64,000 nucleotides of DNA. Origin: Streptomyces sp. NBC_00691 (GTDB taxonomy: Bacteria; Actinomycetota; Actinomycetes; Streptomycetales; Streptomycetaceae). A program made the position numbers and the translations under genes. The notes below the pieces were generated by a model, which was not told where the DNA came from, ran no database searches, and saw nothing but the letters and a program-made list of their open reading frames with translations. The DNA is taken from NCBI RefSeq assembly GCF_036226665.1, contig NZ_CP109007.1, positions 4,566,501 to 4,630,500 of the forward strand, in the 5' to 3' direction. Below are positions 7,956-16,084 of the stretch, in pieces; positions within the stretch are counted from its first letter, which is position 1, and every line of letters begins with the position of its first letter.

Positions 7956-9031
7956 GCGGCCACCGCCTTCCGGCGTACGAGGGTCACCAGGAACGGCACC
8001 CCGATCAGCGCCGTCATCACCCCGGCCGGCACCTCGCCCGGCGGGAACACGATCCGCCCGGCGACATCCGCCACGAGCAGCATCACCGGTCCGACGACCG
8101 CGGCCATCGGCAGCACCCACCGGTGGTCGGAGCCGACGACGGCCCGCGCGATGTGCGGGACGGCGAGGCCGACGAAGGCGACGGGCCCGGCGGCGGCCAC
8201 CCCCGCGCCGGTCAGGACGGTCGCGCCGATCCCGCCGACGATCCGCACGGTCGCGACCCGCTGCCCGAGCCCCTTGGCGACGTCCTCGCCGAGCGCGAGC
8301 GCGTCGAGCCCGCGCGCCACGGAGACGACGAGGACCGCGCCGAGCAGCAGGAAGGGCCAGATCTGGCCGACGATCTGGGCGTCACGCCCGTCGAGGGAGC
8401 CGATCTGCCAGAACCGGAACTCGTCGAGCGCGGAGGCCTTGGTGGTGAGGACGCCGGTGGTGACGGAGAGCAGCAGCGCGTTGATCGCCGCCCCGCCGAG
8501 CGCCAGCTTCACGGGCGTCGCCCCGCCGCGCCCGCTGGACGCGATGGCGTGGACGGCGACCGCGGCGAGCGCGGCTCCGGCGAAGGCGAACCACACGTAC
8601 CCGGTGAGCGTGTGCACCCCGAAGAAGGCGATGGCGAGGACGACGCCGACCGAGGAGCCCTGGCTGATGCCGAGGATGCCGGGGTCGGCGATCGGGTTGC
8701 GGGTGATGCCCTGGAGGGCGGTGCCGGCGAGCGCGAGGGCCGCGCCGACCATCAGCCCGATGAGGGTCCTGGGCACCCGCAGCTGCCGTACGACCTCGGC
8801 GTCGGGACTCGTGCCGCCGTGCAGCAGGGCGTCGAACACCGTGGACGGGGCGATGGCGCGGGCGCCGACGGCGAGGCTCAGGAGCACGGCGAGGAACAGG
8901 GCGACGAGAGCCGCCGAGGTCGCGAGGACCCGTCTGGAACGGAAAGCGGCTGGCATCAGGACCCATCGGGTGGTGCGGGGAACGGGCGGTGCGGGTTTGG
9001 TAAGGCTTGGCTCAGTGTAAGCAGCAGCCAT
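7952..9031 (-). CDS. Fe-siderophore ABC transporter permease (FecC/FepD type)
   Basis: First gene of the importer operon and a second FecCD-family permease, with hallmarks LRVPRTLIGLMVGAALALAGTALQ, RNPIADPGILGISQGS and GPVAFVGLAVPHIAR. Two ATG starts are possible: 9029-9031 (359 residues, weak AGGTG upstream) and 8954-8956 (334 residues, beginning MPAAFRSRR directly before the first membrane helix). If the iron-box-like sequence at 9001-9020 is a real operator, the shorter start is right. The gene is divergent from a HAD phosphatase with only ~40 bases between, so the regulatory DNA may overlap the longer reading frame. Confidence 0.9.
   Translation of the reverse strand: MAAAYTEPSLTKPAPPVPRTTRWVLMPAAFRSRRVLATSAALVALFLAVLLSLAVGARAIAPSTVFDALLHGGTSPDAEVVRQLRVPRTLIGLMVGAALALAGTALQGITRNPIADPGILGISQGSSVGVVLAIAFFGVHTLTGYVWFAFAGAALAAVAVHAIASSGRGGATPVKLALGGAAINALLLSVTTGVLTTKASALDEFRFWQIGSLDGRDAQIVGQIWPFLLLGAVLVVSVARGLDALALGEDVAKGLGQRVATVRIVGGIGATVLTGAGVAAAGPVAFVGLAVPHIARAVVGSDHRWVLPMAAVVGPVMLLVADVAGRIVFPPGEVPAGVMTALIGVPFLVTLVRRKAVAA
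9001..9020. promoter_or_regulatory. Possible DmdR/IdeR iron box
   Basis: Read on the minus strand, the sequence TTACACTGAGCCAAGCCTTA shares the half TGAGCC...CCT.A with the Streptomyces/Mycobacterium iron-box consensus TTAGGTGAGCCTAACCTAA (from memory); the other half is degenerate. It lies just before the likely start of the siderophore importer operon. The match is partial. Confidence 0.35.
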
Positions 9032-9070
9032 ATTCGAACACCTGGGCCGGAGGTCCCCCAGAATGGCCCC

Positions 9071-9703
9071 ATGACGACCCGCACGGACAACGCCTCCGCC
9101 CCGCCCACCGTCGGCTTCGACCTCGACCTGACACTGGTCGACACCCGCCCCGGCATCAAGGCCGCCTGGGAGGCCTTCTCGGCCGAGTACGGCGTCCCCG
9201 TCGACGCGGACCTCGTCGTCAGCCGCCTGGGCCCGCCCCTGGAGCACGAGATGGCGTACTGGGTCCCCGAGGAGCAGGTCACCGACATGGTGGCCCGCTA
9301 CCGCGCGCTCTACCCCGCGTACGCGATCGAGCCGTCGGCGCCGATGCCGGGCGCGCGGGACGCCATCCGGGCCGTGCGCGAGGCGGGCGGCCGCACCATC
9401 GTCGTCACCGCGAAGAACGGCCCGCACGCCGAGCTGCACCTCGCGCACCTCGGCATCGAACCGGACGCGCTCGCCGGCGGCCTGTGGGCCGAGGGCAAGG
9501 CAGAGGCCCTGCGCGCCCACGGCGCCCGGGTGTACGTCGGCGACCACGTCGGCGACGTCCGCGGCGCCGCCACGGCCGGCGCCCTCTCGGTGGCCGTCGC
9601 CACCGGCCCCTGCGCCCCCGAGGAACTCAAGGAGGCGGGCGCCGACGTCGTCCTCGCCGACCTGACGGACTTCCGCGCCTGGTGGGAGGGGTACCTGGCC
9701 TGA
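9071..9703 (+). CDS. HAD-family hydrolase (phosphoglycolate phosphatase-like)
   Basis: A 210-residue haloacid-dehalogenase-type phosphatase. Motif I FDLDLTLVDT, with the nucleophile and general acid Asp pair, is at residues 17-26. A helical cap follows, motif II (VTAKN) is near residue 117, and motif IV YVGDHVGDVRGA near residue 158. This pattern matches small-molecule phosphatases such as Gph-type enzymes; the substrate is not predictable. The ATG at 9071 is the first start after the divergent permease promoter and has only a weak ribosome site. It is monocistronic. Confidence 0.88.
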   Translation: MTTRTDNASAPPTVGFDLDLTLVDTRPGIKAAWEAFSAEYGVPVDADLVVSRLGPPLEHEMAYWVPEEQVTDMVARYRALYPAYAIEPSAPMPGARDAIRAVREAGGRTIVVTAKNGPHAELHLAHLGIEPDALAGGLWAEGKAEALRAHGARVYVGDHVGDVRGAATAGALSVAVATGPCAPEELKEAGADVVLADLTDFRAWWEGYLA

Positions 9704-9712
9704 GCGGGGGCG

Positions 9713-9991
9713 CTATCCGGCCTGAACGGGAGCGGCCGAGCCCTCCCGCGCCTGCCGCCGCTGAGCCGCGATCGAGCGCAGCACCCCGGCGGCGGCGACG
9801 GCGAATCCCACGCCCATGAGCATGGAGACGGTGTACGCGACCGTGGGGAACGGATCCGTACCCAGGAACAGCGGAGCCACGGTGACCAGCGTCGCCACCG
9901 CGCCGATGGCGAAGAGGATGACACCGGCCTTGACGAGGCCGTCACCCGGAGCGCTGTCGTTCGCCTGTGCGGCAGGGGTTTCACTACGCAT
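9713..9991 (-). CDS. Small two-helix membrane protein, hypothetical
   Basis: A 92-residue protein with a short polar N terminus (MRSETPAAQANDS), two hydrophobic segments (about residues 19-43 and 50-75) and a basic, Arg/Gln-rich C-terminal tail. I do not recognise a functional family, though such proteins are common beside the cold-shock gene in Streptomyces. It converges on the HAD gene with a 9-base gap and diverges from the cold-shock gene. The start ATG at 9989-9991 is preferred over an upstream in-frame option because the conserved-looking MRSETP sequence begins there. Confidence 0.65.
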   Translation of the reverse strand: MRSETPAAQANDSAPGDGLVKAGVILFAIGAVATLVTVAPLFLGTDPFPTVAYTVSMLMGVGFAVAAAGVLRSIAAQRRQAREGSAAPVQAG

Positions 9992-10129
9992 CCGGCCAGG
10001 GTAGTTCCCAGGCCGAAGGAACACATCGGCGACGTCTTGTCACCGGCCTCCGGACCATTAGCCTGGTGCCGGCGGGTCGGTCGACCCGCTGTTTGCTATC
10101 CCCCGACGAGGACGAGGACGAGGACAGAC

Positions 10130-10513
10130 GTGCCTACCGGCAAGGTCAAATGGTTCAACAGCGAGAAGGGCTTCGGCTTTCTCTCCCGCGACGACGGCGG
10201 CGACGTCTTCGTCCACTCGTCGGTGCTCCCTGCCGGAGTCGACGCACTGAAGCCGGGGCAGCGGGTCGAGTTCGGAGTCGTCGCAGGCCAGCGCGGCGAC
10301 CAGGCACTGTCCGTCACGATCCTCGACCCGACGCCGTCCGTCGCCGCGGCGCAGCGCCGTAAGCCCGACGAACTGGCGTCCATCGTGCAGGACCTGACGA
10401 CTCTCCTGGAGAACATCACGCCGATGCTGGAGCGCGGCCGCTACCCCGACAAGACGCAGGGCGCCAAGATCGCGGGCCTGCTGCGCGCCGTCGCGGACCA
10501 GCTGGACGTCTGA
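10130..10513 (+). CDS. Cold-shock-domain protein with C-terminal extension
   Basis: A 127-residue nucleic-acid-binding protein. Residues 1-66 are a canonical cold-shock domain: GKVKWFNSEKGFGFL carries RNP-1 and DVFVHSS carries RNP-2. About 60 extra residues follow, ending in a predicted amphipathic helix (LASIVQDLTTLLENITPML). Single-domain Csp proteins are ~67 residues, so this is the longer actinobacterial form (Mycobacterium CspB-like position). It is expected to act as an RNA chaperone. The GTG start at 10130 follows a purine-rich GACGAGGAC stretch. Confidence 0.92.
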   Translation: MPTGKVKWFNSEKGFGFLSRDDGGDVFVHSSVLPAGVDALKPGQRVEFGVVAGQRGDQALSVTILDPTPSVAAAQRRKPDELASIVQDLTTLLENITPMLERGRYPDKTQGAKIAGLLRAVADQLDV

Positions 10514-10522
10514 TCCTTCCCG

Positions 10523-10539
10523 GCCGGACGCCGTCCGGC
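10523..10539. terminator. Hairpin between cold-shock gene and mqnD
   Basis: GCCGGAC-GCC-GTCCGGC gives a perfect 7-base stem in the 34-base gap between convergent genes. It can serve both directions. There is no poly-U tract, as usual in Streptomyces. Confidence 0.6.
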
Positions 10540-10547
10540 GGTCCCGG

Positions 10548-11402
10548 CTAGGGGAAGGCGAGCGAGTCCGGGCCGAGGGGCGGTACGAGCCCCTCGGCCG
10601 CGGCGCGGGTGAGCAGCCCGCGGACCGCCGCGTACCCGTGCTCGCCGAGGTCGGCCGTGAACTCGTTCACGTAGAGCCCGATGTGCTGGTCGGCGACCTT
10701 CGGGTCCATCTCCTGTGCGTGCTCCATGACGTACGGGCGCGTGGCCGCCGGGTCGTCCCAGGCCATCCGCACCGAGGTGCGGGCCGCGTCGGCGAGCCGC
10801 CGCAGGGTCTCCGCGCCGAGGGAGCGGCGGGCGACGATCGCCCCGAGCGGGATCGGCAGGCCGGTCGTGGACTCCCAGTGCTCGCCCATGTCGGCGAGAC
10901 GGTGCAGCCCGTAGTTCTCGTACGTGAAGCGGGCCTCGTGGATGACGAGCCCCGCGTCGACCTTGCCGTCGCGCACGGCGGGCATGATCTCGTGGAACGG
11001 CATCACGACGACGTTCCCGACCCCGCCCGGCACCTTCTCGGCCGCCCAGAGCCGGAACAGCAGGTACGCGGTGGAGCGCTCGCTCGGCACCGCGACCGTC
11101 TTCCCGGCGAGGTCGGCGCCGGTCGCCTCCTCCCGGGTGAGGACGAGCGGCCCGCAGCCGCGGCCGAGGGCGCCGCCGCAGGGCAGCAGCGCGTACTCGT
11201 CGAGGATCCAGGGGAGCACGGCGTACGACACCTTGAGGACGTCGTGGTCGTCGGTGCCGCTCTCGGCCCAGCCGTTGGTGATGTCGATGTCGGCGAAGGT
11301 CACGTCGAGCCGGGGGGCGTCCGGGACACGGCCGTGCGCCCAGGCGTCGAAGACGAACGTGTCGTTCGGGCAGGGCGAGTAGGCGATCTTCAGCTTGGTC
11401 AC
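10548..11402 (-). CDS. mqnD: 1,4-dihydroxy-6-naphthoate synthase
   Basis: Enzyme of the futalosine menaquinone pathway that converts cyclic dehypoxanthine futalosine to 1,4-dihydroxy-6-naphthoate. The 284-residue protein has the periplasmic-binding-like fold and the family signature SPCPNDTFVFDAW at residues 9-21, then WAESGTDDHDVLKVSYAVLPWIL and the conserved GCGPLVL segment. The GTG start at 11400-11402 overlaps the mqnB stop by 4 bases, so mqnB and mqnD are translationally coupled. Other pathway genes (mqnA, mqnC, mqnE) are not in the window. It converges on the cold-shock gene. Confidence 0.95.
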   Translation of the reverse strand: MTKLKIAYSPCPNDTFVFDAWAHGRVPDAPRLDVTFADIDITNGWAESGTDDHDVLKVSYAVLPWILDEYALLPCGGALGRGCGPLVLTREEATGADLAGKTVAVPSERSTAYLLFRLWAAEKVPGGVGNVVVMPFHEIMPAVRDGKVDAGLVIHEARFTYENYGLHRLADMGEHWESTTGLPIPLGAIVARRSLGAETLRRLADAARTSVRMAWDDPAATRPYVMEHAQEMDPKVADQHIGLYVNEFTADLGEHGYAAVRGLLTRAAAEGLVPPLGPDSLAFP

Positions 11403-12244
11403 GGCGAGGGCTCCACGAAGTCGGTGCTGGTGAGCAGCGGGAGGCTGAGCAGCTCGAAGGTGTCCCGGAGCGCGCCCAGGGCCTCGCCGATGCGCCAGGC
11501 GGCGCGGTCGCGGGGTCCGACGGCGTTCGACACGGCCCGGATCTCGACCACGGGCACGCCGTACGCGGCGGCGGCCTCGGCGACACCGAAGCCCTCCATC
11601 GCCTCGGCGGCGGCTCCGGGATGGCGCCCGGCCAGCTCGGACGCGCGGTCGGCGGTACCGGTGACGGTGGAGACGGTGAGCACGGGCGCGACGGTGTGCG
11701 GCCGGCCGGCGGCGTCCAGGGCGGCGGAGATCAGGCCGGTCAGGGTCTCCGGCACGGGATGGACGGACCGGCCGAAGCCGAGCTCGTCGACGGTGAGGTA
11801 CCCGTCGGGGGTCTGCGCGCCGAGGTCGGCGGCCACGACGGCCGACGACACGACGACGGACCCGAGAGGCGCGAGGGGCTGGAACCCGCCGGCGATCCCG
11901 GCGGAGACGACGAGACGGTACGGGTTCGCGGCGGCGTACGGCTCGGAGACGTGCGGCTCGGGCGAGCCGGCGCGTGCGGCGTACGGCTCGGTGGTGCCGG
12001 TGAGTGCGCCGTACGCGAGCGCCGTCCCGGTCGAGGCCGCGACGGCGGCGGGTCCGACCCCGCCGACGAGCACGTCGACGACGGTCCCGGTGCGGGCGTC
12101 CCCGCCCGTGTGACGGAGCAGGGAGAGCCCCCCCGGCAGCGGCACGGGCTCCGGCCCGGGGCCGCCGAGGTGGAGGCCGAGGCCGGCGGAGACGGATTCC
12201 GCCTCCACCGCGACGGCCGTCACGATCAGGATCCGGTGGACCAC
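11399..12244 (-). CDS. mqnB: Futalosine hydrolase
   Basis: Nucleoside phosphorylase-like hydrolase that releases hypoxanthine from futalosine, upstream of MqnD in menaquinone synthesis. The N terminus HRILIVTAVAVEAESV, the core VSAGIAGGFQPLAPLG near residue 118, and the catalytic-region sequence AEAMEGFGVAEAAAAYGVPVVEIRAVSN are family hallmarks. At 281 residues it is long for the family. Extra length sits before the YRLVVSAGIAGG strand, where an EPYAA-containing segment is duplicated (16-base direct repeats at 11931-11946 and 11976-11991, 45 bases apart and therefore in frame). It starts with GTG 7 bases after the DUF2771 stop and is probably in one operon with it. Confidence 0.93.
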   Translation of the reverse strand: MVHRILIVTAVAVEAESVSAGLGLHLGGPGPEPVPLPGGLSLLRHTGGDARTGTVVDVLVGGVGPAAVAASTGTALAYGALTGTTEPYAARAGSPEPHVSEPYAAANPYRLVVSAGIAGGFQPLAPLGSVVVSSAVVAADLGAQTPDGYLTVDELGFGRSVHPVPETLTGLISAALDAAGRPHTVAPVLTVSTVTGTADRASELAGRHPGAAAEAMEGFGVAEAAAAYGVPVVEIRAVSNAVGPRDRAAWRIGEALGALRDTFELLSLPLLTSTDFVEPSP

Positions 12245-12251
12245 CGGAGGA

Positions 12252-12731
12252 TCAGGATTCCTTCTTCAGCTGGAAGTGCCAGACACCGGTCAGCTTCTTG
12301 CCGGTGTTCTCGACGATGGTCACCTGGGTGTTGTCGGTGGCCTCGCCGGTCTGGCTGGAGAAGAAGGCGCTGGCCGGAATGGTCCGGTACGTCTTCTTGT
12401 ACGGCTCGGGCTCGGCCTGCTGGCCGCCGAGGAAGATGGTCCAGCCGTTGTCCGCGATCTCGGGGTCGACCCCGAAGCGGATCTTGTCGTCCATCGCCAC
12501 GGTGATGGACTTCTCGGCCTTCTTGTTGAGGCACTGCTGGATCTGCGACTCCTTGATGGCGTCGCCGTCGTTGTAGCAGGCGGCCTCTGAGTGGATCGAG
12601 TCGGACCCGACCGTCACGGTCGCGATCGGAGTCGGCTTGTCGCAGGCGGAGAGAACGAGGAGCCCGGCGGAGACGGCCCCGAGGGCGACGGCGGCCCGGC
12701 GGCGCGAGCCGGAGAAGAACGCAACGGTCAT
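12252..12731 (-). CDS. DUF2771 family lipoprotein
   Basis: A 159-residue secreted lipoprotein. A basic N terminus (GSRRRAAV) and a hydrophobic stretch end in a lipobox LSAC, with the acylated Cys at about residue 34. The mature part matches the actinobacterial DUF2771 pattern (AACYNDGD ... CLNKKAEKSITVAMDDKIRFGVDPEIADNGW). Function is unknown. It sits directly upstream of mqnB and mqnD, and a shared transcript is likely given the 7-base gap. Confidence 0.85.
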   Translation of the reverse strand: MTVAFFSGSRRRAAVALGAVSAGLLVLSACDKPTPIATVTVGSDSIHSEAACYNDGDAIKESQIQQCLNKKAEKSITVAMDDKIRFGVDPEIADNGWTIFLGGQQAEPEPYKKTYRTIPASAFFSSQTGEATDNTQVTIVENTGKKLTGVWHFQLKKES

Positions 12732-12949
12732 GAGCCGAAGGCTATCGGGCCGCCGCGCCCGCGCCACGCGGGGGTACGGCGTGCCGCTGTCCGGTACCGG
12801 AAGGAGGGCGGCACGGAAGGGCGCCGCCGACCGGGGACGACACGCCGCCGGGCGCGGCGGGGAGACGGCGACCGACGCGGCGAGTCACCGCTGGTGACGC
12901 GAAGAGCCGGCGGCGTGGCGCCGGGCGGCGTCGGGGAACTCGGAGGCTC

Positions 12950-14329
12950 CTAGGCCACCCGCGTCTTCGACCGCCTCTTCGGGCCCGGCCGCCGCCGGGC
13001 CTCCGCGAGCAGGCCCCGTACGGCCAGGAGCGCGCCCGTGGCCAGGATTCCCGCCGCGACGGCCATGCCCAGCGTGCCGTTCAGAGGCAGGGCGATGCCG
13101 ATCGCGCCGCCCACCACCCACGCCATCTGCAGCGCCGTCTCCGAGCGTGCGAACGCCGAGGTCCGTACGACCTCCGGCACGTCCCGCTGGATCAACGCGT
13201 CCAGGGACAGTTTCGACAGGGCCTGGGTGAGGCCCGCGACCGCGCCCAGAACGGCCACCATCACCCCGCCGAAGAAGATCGCCGTGAAGATCGCCGTGGC
13301 GCAGACCACGCTGATCATCGTGGCGATGATCACCTCGGGGCCGTGCCCCCGGTCCCGCAGGAGCGAGCCCATCGCCGTGCCGCACGCGTTGCCCACGCCC
13401 GCCGCCACGCCCACGATCCCCAGCGAGACGGCGGCGCTCTGCCCCGAAAGCGGATGCTCGCGCAGCAGGAACGCCAGGAAGAAGATCAGGAACCCCGACA
13501 GCATCCGCTGCGCCGCGTTCGCCTCCAGGCCGTGCAGGACCGAGGGCCCCACCGTCCGCAGACTCGGCTTCTTCTCGCCGTGCGTCAGCAGATGCGCCCG
13601 CCGCTCACCCTTCGCCGAATCCACCTTGGGCGGCATCCGCAGCGCCCAGAAGGCCCCCAGCAGGAACAGCACGCACGCGCCGTACAGCGGATACGGAGGT
13701 CCGAGCACCTGGAGCCCCGCGCCGATCGGCGCGGCGATGCCGGTCGCGAGCAGCCCGGCCAGGGTGACCCGGGAGTTCGCCTTCACCAGCGAGAAGTTCG
13801 GTGGCAGGAGCCGGGGCACGACGGCACTGCGCACCACCCCGTACGCCTTCGAGGCCACCAGGACCCCCAGCGCCGCCGGATACAGCTCGATCCCGCCGGT
13901 GGCGACCGCCGCCGACATCATGATCGCGAGGACCGCCCGGGTCAGCATCGCCCCGGCCATCGCGGCCCGCCGCCCGTGCGGGATGCGGTCGAGAAGCGGA
14001 CCGATCACCGGGGCGAGCAGCGTGAAGGGGGCCATGGTGACGGCGAGGTAGAGGGCGACACGGCCACGGGCCTCGTCGGTGGGGACCGAGAAGAAGACCG
14101 TGGAGGCGAGAGCGACGGTGATCATGACGTCGCCCGCACCGTTCACCGCGTGCAGCTCGATCAGCTTCCCGAGCCCCGACTCGCCCGCGCCATGGGCGTG
14201 GGTGGCCTTGCGGATGCCCTTCGCGGTCCCCGTGAACGGCAGGTGCAGGGCACGGCCGACCTTCCGGCCCGCTCGGCGGAGCGGTCCGGCATGATCTTCG
14301 GATCGTGCGGGGGACCGTGCGGCTGCCAC
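12950..14329 (-). CDS. MFS transporter, actinobacterial core family
   Basis: A 459-residue major facilitator protein with about 12 hydrophobic segments, preceded by a ~75-residue cytoplasmic tail containing the conserved sequence THAHGAGESGLGKLIELHAVNGAGDVMIT. The GPLLDRIPHGRRAAM loop matches the MFS loop 2-3 motif. The C-terminal tail is strongly basic. The orthologous position in Mycobacterium (Rv0876c, divergent from the DUF3027 gene) suggests a conserved but uncharacterised exporter. The start is uncertain: GTG at 14327-14329 is used here, and GTG at 14345-14347 is equally possible; neither has a good ribosome site. Confidence 0.85.
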   Translation of the reverse strand: MAAARSPARSEDHAGPLRRAGRKVGRALHLPFTGTAKGIRKATHAHGAGESGLGKLIELHAVNGAGDVMITVALASTVFFSVPTDEARGRVALYLAVTMAPFTLLAPVIGPLLDRIPHGRRAAMAGAMLTRAVLAIMMSAAVATGGIELYPAALGVLVASKAYGVVRSAVVPRLLPPNFSLVKANSRVTLAGLLATGIAAPIGAGLQVLGPPYPLYGACVLFLLGAFWALRMPPKVDSAKGERRAHLLTHGEKKPSLRTVGPSVLHGLEANAAQRMLSGFLIFFLAFLLREHPLSGQSAAVSLGIVGVAAGVGNACGTAMGSLLRDRGHGPEVIIATMISVVCATAIFTAIFFGGVMVAVLGAVAGLTQALSKLSLDALIQRDVPEVVRTSAFARSETALQMAWVVGGAIGIALPLNGTLGMAVAAGILATGALLAVRGLLAEARRRPGPKRRSKTRVA

Positions 14330-14777
14330 TCCGTCATAGTGCCCCACAGGCGCGCCGGACGAACCGTGGCGCGGCGGTGGAGGACGACTTCGGCCGATGT
14401 CTGAGGACGACTTCGGCCGATGTCGGAGGGGGTCGTAGCGGCGCACGGGTCGCTTTCGGCCCCTCCCGCCCACCTCCCCGACAGGGCTCCGAACGCCCTC
14501 CGGCCGTCCGCGATCCGGGCCACTTGGGGCGGGCAGGTGGGATGAGGCCCGCGAACGGGGTAGCGTGCGTAGCGCGTCACCGGCGGAAGCTTTCGGCCGC
14601 GCGCCTCTTCGGCATCCCGCAGAATGGATGGCGATAGGTGTGCCCGAGACACGCGAGACAGGTCGGGTGCGCGGACGTCGATGCGGCCCACAGGTCCGCT
14701 CCGCCCGCCGCCCGTGGCTTCGCTCCCGCCCCTCGGCCGGCGCACCCGTGAGACGGCGTAGGAGAGAAGCGAGACCT
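14330..14777. promoter_or_regulatory. Divergent promoter region with 23-base tandem repeat
   Basis: This 448-base gap separates the divergent MFS and DUF3027 genes. It contains two copies of a 22-base sequence (14380-14401 and 14403-14424, beginning GAGGACGACTTCGG) with a 23-base period, i.e. about two helical turns, as expected for cooperative regulator binding. No coding sequence is credible in the remainder. Confidence 0.45.
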
Positions 14778-15707
14778 GTGAGTGCTGCGACGACGCGAAG
14801 CGGTACCCCGCGTACCCCGCGAGCCACGCGTATCCCCGACCGCCTGTGTGCCGAGGCCGTAGAGCTCGCGCGGGAGGCCGCCGAGGAGGCGGCCGCCCCC
14901 GGGATCGTCGGCGCGCACGTCGAGGTGGTCGCCGAGGGTGACCGGGTCGTCACCCACTACTTCGAGTCCAAGGAACCGGGCTACCGGGGCTGGCGCTGGG
15001 CGGTGACGGTCACCCGCGCCTCCCGCGCCAAGAACGTCACGCTCGACGAAACCGTCCTGCTGCCCGGCTCCGACGCGCTCCTGGCCCCCGAGTGGGTGCC
15101 GTGGAGCGAGCGGCTCCGCCCCGGCGACATGGGCCCCGGCGACCTGCTGCCGACCGAGGCGGACGACCTGCGCCTGGAGCCCGGCTACTCGGGCGAGGAC
15201 GCGCCGCCGCCGAACTCCGTGGTGTCGGAGGAGCTGGCCGACCACCTCGACGTCGAGGACGCCGAGATCGTCGCCCGCACCCCTTCGCGGGGCGCGATCG
15301 CCGCGGTCGCCGAGGAGCTCGGCATGCGCCGGGCCAGGGTGCTCTCGCGGTACGGGCTCCACCTGGCCGCGGACCGCTGGGAGGAGTCCTTCGGCGCCCG
15401 CACCCCGATGGCCCAGGCGGCCCCGGCCACCTGCGAGTCCTGCGCCTTCCTGGTGCCGCTGGCGGGCTCCCTCAAGCAGACCTTCGGCATCTGCGCCAAC
15501 GAGTTCGCCCCGGCGGACGGGCGGGTCGTGTCCCTCTCGTACGGCTGCGGGGGCCACTCTGAGGCCGCGATCATGCCGAAGCCGCCGCGGCCGGCGCCGC
15601 CGGTGCTGGACTCGATGGGGGCGGACGCCTTCCCCCTCCGCCCGGCGAAGGACTCCGGCTCCACGACGGAACCCGACGCGACCTCGGACGACCTGGGCCA
15701 CTCGTAA
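14778..15707 (+). CDS. DUF3027 family protein
   Basis: A 309-residue actinobacterial protein of unknown function (Mycobacterium Rv0877 family). Visible family features are the central VTHYFESKEPGYRGWRWAVTVTRA, VPWSERLRPGDMGPGDLLP, and a C-terminal metal-site-like pair CESCAF (near residue 217) with FGICANEF and SYGCGGHSEA. The four Cys spacing suggests a zinc or iron-sulfur site. The GTG start at 14778 gives the conserved SAATTR...PDRLCAEAVELARE N terminus. A strong hairpin terminator follows, so it is monocistronic. Confidence 0.88.
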   Translation: MSAATTRSGTPRTPRATRIPDRLCAEAVELAREAAEEAAAPGIVGAHVEVVAEGDRVVTHYFESKEPGYRGWRWAVTVTRASRAKNVTLDETVLLPGSDALLAPEWVPWSERLRPGDMGPGDLLPTEADDLRLEPGYSGEDAPPPNSVVSEELADHLDVEDAEIVARTPSRGAIAAVAEELGMRRARVLSRYGLHLAADRWEESFGARTPMAQAAPATCESCAFLVPLAGSLKQTFGICANEFAPADGRVVSLSYGCGGHSEAAIMPKPPRPAPPVLDSMGADAFPLRPAKDSGSTTEPDATSDDLGHS

Positions 15708-15721
15708 CCCCTCCCACCTCC

Positions 15722-15760
15722 GGTGGCCTGCCGCTCCCTGCCCGGGGGCGGCAGGCCACC
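15722..15760 (+). terminator. Strong hairpin terminator after DUF3027 gene
   Basis: Perfect 13-base arms GGTGGCCTGCCGC and GCGGCAGGCCACC with a 13-base loop, 14 bases after the stop codon. This is a typical Streptomyces factor-independent-like terminator without U tract. Confidence 0.8.
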
Positions 15761-16084
15761 CGTGCGCCCGGCGAAGAGGCGCCCCCACGCCCCCCCCCGC
15801 GGAACGACTGCCCCCGACGAGGGTGGCGGCGGGTGACGGCCCCGGCGGGGCGACGGCCCCGGCGGGGCGACGGCCTGCCGCAGGGGCCGGCCGCGTGGGC
15901 CGCGTCGGCGGGCACGGCTGCCACCGCGGCCCGCGCCCCCGACCCGTACCCCCGCGAGGCACCCTGGACGGTGGGGAACGCCCGTGCCCCGGCAGATCCC
16001 CACCTCCGGGCGCGGTACCTTCGGGCCCCCGGCCCCAAGGGGCCGGGTCCCGCACCATCAGCGCCCCGCAGAGTGGAGTCAGAC
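15761..16084. other. Intergenic DNA before the sacsin-like gene
   Basis: This ~320-base stretch contains a C-rich run of nine cytosines (15790-15798) and near-duplicate GGCCCCGGCGGGGCGAC units around 15838-15871. I see no credible gene, and no clear promoter hexamers for the gene starting at 16085. Confidence 0.4.

Noticed and set aside
14380..14424. Possible CRISPR-like array (also the repeats at 40293, 5946 and 58500)
   Set aside because: Only two units with spacers of 0-5 bases and no cas genes.
15790..15798. Run of nine cytosines as a phase-variation tract
   Set aside because: It lies in non-coding DNA ~290 bases from the next start, with no promoter spacing to alter.
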